6,027 nucleotides of DNA from Pseudomonadota bacterium (GTDB lineage Bacteria > Pseudomonadota > Alphaproteobacteria > Acetobacterales > Acetobacteraceae). The DNA is taken from contig JAJZVS010000245.1 of the NCBI GenBank assembly GCA_021845555.1, positions 1 through 6,027 on the forward strand, read 5' to 3'. A program made the translations under genes and the position numbers. Below, piece after piece: positions 5,440-6,027 of the stretch. The stretch's first letter is position 1. Each line of letters opens with the position of its first letter. Below the pieces are notes generated by a model. It saw only the letters and a program-made list of their open reading frames with translations. It searched no databases and had not been told where the DNA came from.

Positions 5440-6027
5440 ATGCGGCCGTTCCTGACCCTGCACCATCCCGCCGCTGCCCGGCGCCACTACGCCGACGGCA
5501 CGTGGTCGCGCGAGACCTGCTACGACCTGCTCGCCGCCAACGCCGCCGCGCGACCGGACCAGTTGGCGGCGCGCGACGGACGGCGCGTGCTGACGTGGCG
5601 GGAGATGCTCGCCTGGGTGGAGGGCGTTGCCGCCGCGCTGCGCGGGCTCGGGCTGGCCGGCGGCGACCGCGTGTCGATCTGGATGTCGAACCGGCTGGAG
5701 GCGGTGGCGCTGTTCCTCGCCTGCGCGCGGGAGGGGATCGCCTGCAACCCCTCGCTGCACCGGACCTACACCGCCGAGGAAGTGACCGGGCTGCTTGCAC
5801 GCCTGTCGGCGCGCGTGCTGCTGACCGAGCCGGGCTGGGGTGCGGACCGCATCGCCGATCCCATCGCGCGCTTCGGCGGCCAGGCCGGGCTGCGCGCGGT
5901 CTGGACGCCGGAGACTTTCCCCCGCCCGGCGCGCGGGCCCGGGGAACCGACACCGCAGGACCCGGACAAGATCGCGTATCTGGCCTTCACCTCCGGCACC
6001 ACCGGCGTGCCGAAATGCGTGATGCAT
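5440..6027 (+). CDS. AMP-dependent acyl-CoA synthetase/ligase, 3'-truncated by the window edge
   Basis: An open frame begins with ATG at 5440 and runs 196 codons to the window end without a stop. It is the N-terminal part of an ANL-superfamily ligase, normally about 500-550 residues, which activates a carboxylic acid with ATP to an acyl-adenylate and then to the CoA thioester in the cytoplasm. Seen in order: TCYDLLAANAAARPDQLA (about 25-42) and LTWREMLAWVEGVAAALRGLGL (about 49-70), typical of the N-terminal subdomain; GDRVSIWMSN (73-82); FLACAREGIACNPSL (88-102); and the phosphate-binding A3 motif AFTSGTTGVPK at about 182-192. The substrate-pocket and A8/A10 motifs are beyond the window, so specificity cannot be read. 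The start lies 13 bases after the BadI-like stop, with only weak purines upstream (GAGCGGG), suggesting cotranscription and perhaps translational coupling. A cyclohexanecarboxylate-type substrate is an inference from the neighbour. Confidence 0.92.
   Translation, partial: MRPFLTLHHPAAARRHYADGTWSRETCYDLLAANAAARPDQLAARDGRRVLTWREMLAWVEGVAAALRGLGLAGGDRVSIWMSNRLEAVALFLACAREGIACNPSLHRTYTAEEVTGLLARLSARVLLTEPGWGADRIADPIARFGGQAGLRAVWTPETFPRPARGPGEPTPQDPDKIAYLAFTSGTTGVPKCVMH

Noticed and set aside
1..6027. CRISPR array, insertion sequence, tRNA, toxin-antitoxin or defence system
   Set aside because: No regularly spaced repeats, transposase-like reading frame, flanking terminal repeats, tRNA cloverleaf or defence-gene motif was visible on either strand.

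Overview
The window is GC-rich throughout (roughly 70% or more in most stretches I counted by eye). It reads as accessory or catabolic chromosome of a pseudomonadotal bacterium, most likely an alpha- or betaproteobacterium. The close match of one gene to fosmidomycin-resistance exporters and the MocR-type regulator both fit that; I cannot name the genus. I see no tRNA, rRNA, CRISPR array, insertion sequence or attachment site.

Layout. (1) Positions 1-1135, + strand: the 3' part of an MmgE/PrpD-family gene whose N-terminus lies left of the window. (2) 1161-2573, - strand: a MocR-type regulator (GntR winged helix fused to a fold-type I aminotransferase domain). It converges on the first gene across a 25-base GC-rich hairpin. 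(3) 2574-2785: a divergent control region with a perfect 9-bp inverted repeat (CGACTGTAC, 14-base spacer, GTACAGTCG) and further small dyads. (4) 2786-3010, + strand: a 74-residue tautomerase-superfamily protein with the N-terminal catalytic proline but without the two catalytic arginines of classical 4-oxalocrotonate tautomerase. (5) 3151-4386, - strand: an MFS exporter closely resembling Fsr. (6) 4387-4640: a divergent intergenic region with a strong GC hairpin. (7) 4641-5426, + strand: a crotonase-fold protein of the MenB/BadI branch with its Ser, Asp and Tyr catalytic set intact. (8) 5440-6027, + strand: the first 196 residues of an acyl-CoA ligase, 13 bases downstream and cut off by the window edge inside its ATP-binding motif.

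How they may work together. The ligase and the BadI-like hydrolase look like one transcription unit for activating a carboxylic acid to its CoA thioester and hydrolytically opening a beta-keto ring, as in cyclohexanecarboxylate/benzoate-type degradation. The MmgE/PrpD gene may belong to the same or a neighbouring catabolic set. The regulator and tautomerase form a separate, divergently transcribed pair. Sampled lines of the regulator gene are lower in GC (about 57-70%) than sampled exporter and ligase lines (about 70-77%), so the pair may have a different history. The real novelty candidates are the regulator-operator-tautomerase module and the unassigned substrate of the ring-opening pair; no defence or mobile system is visible.
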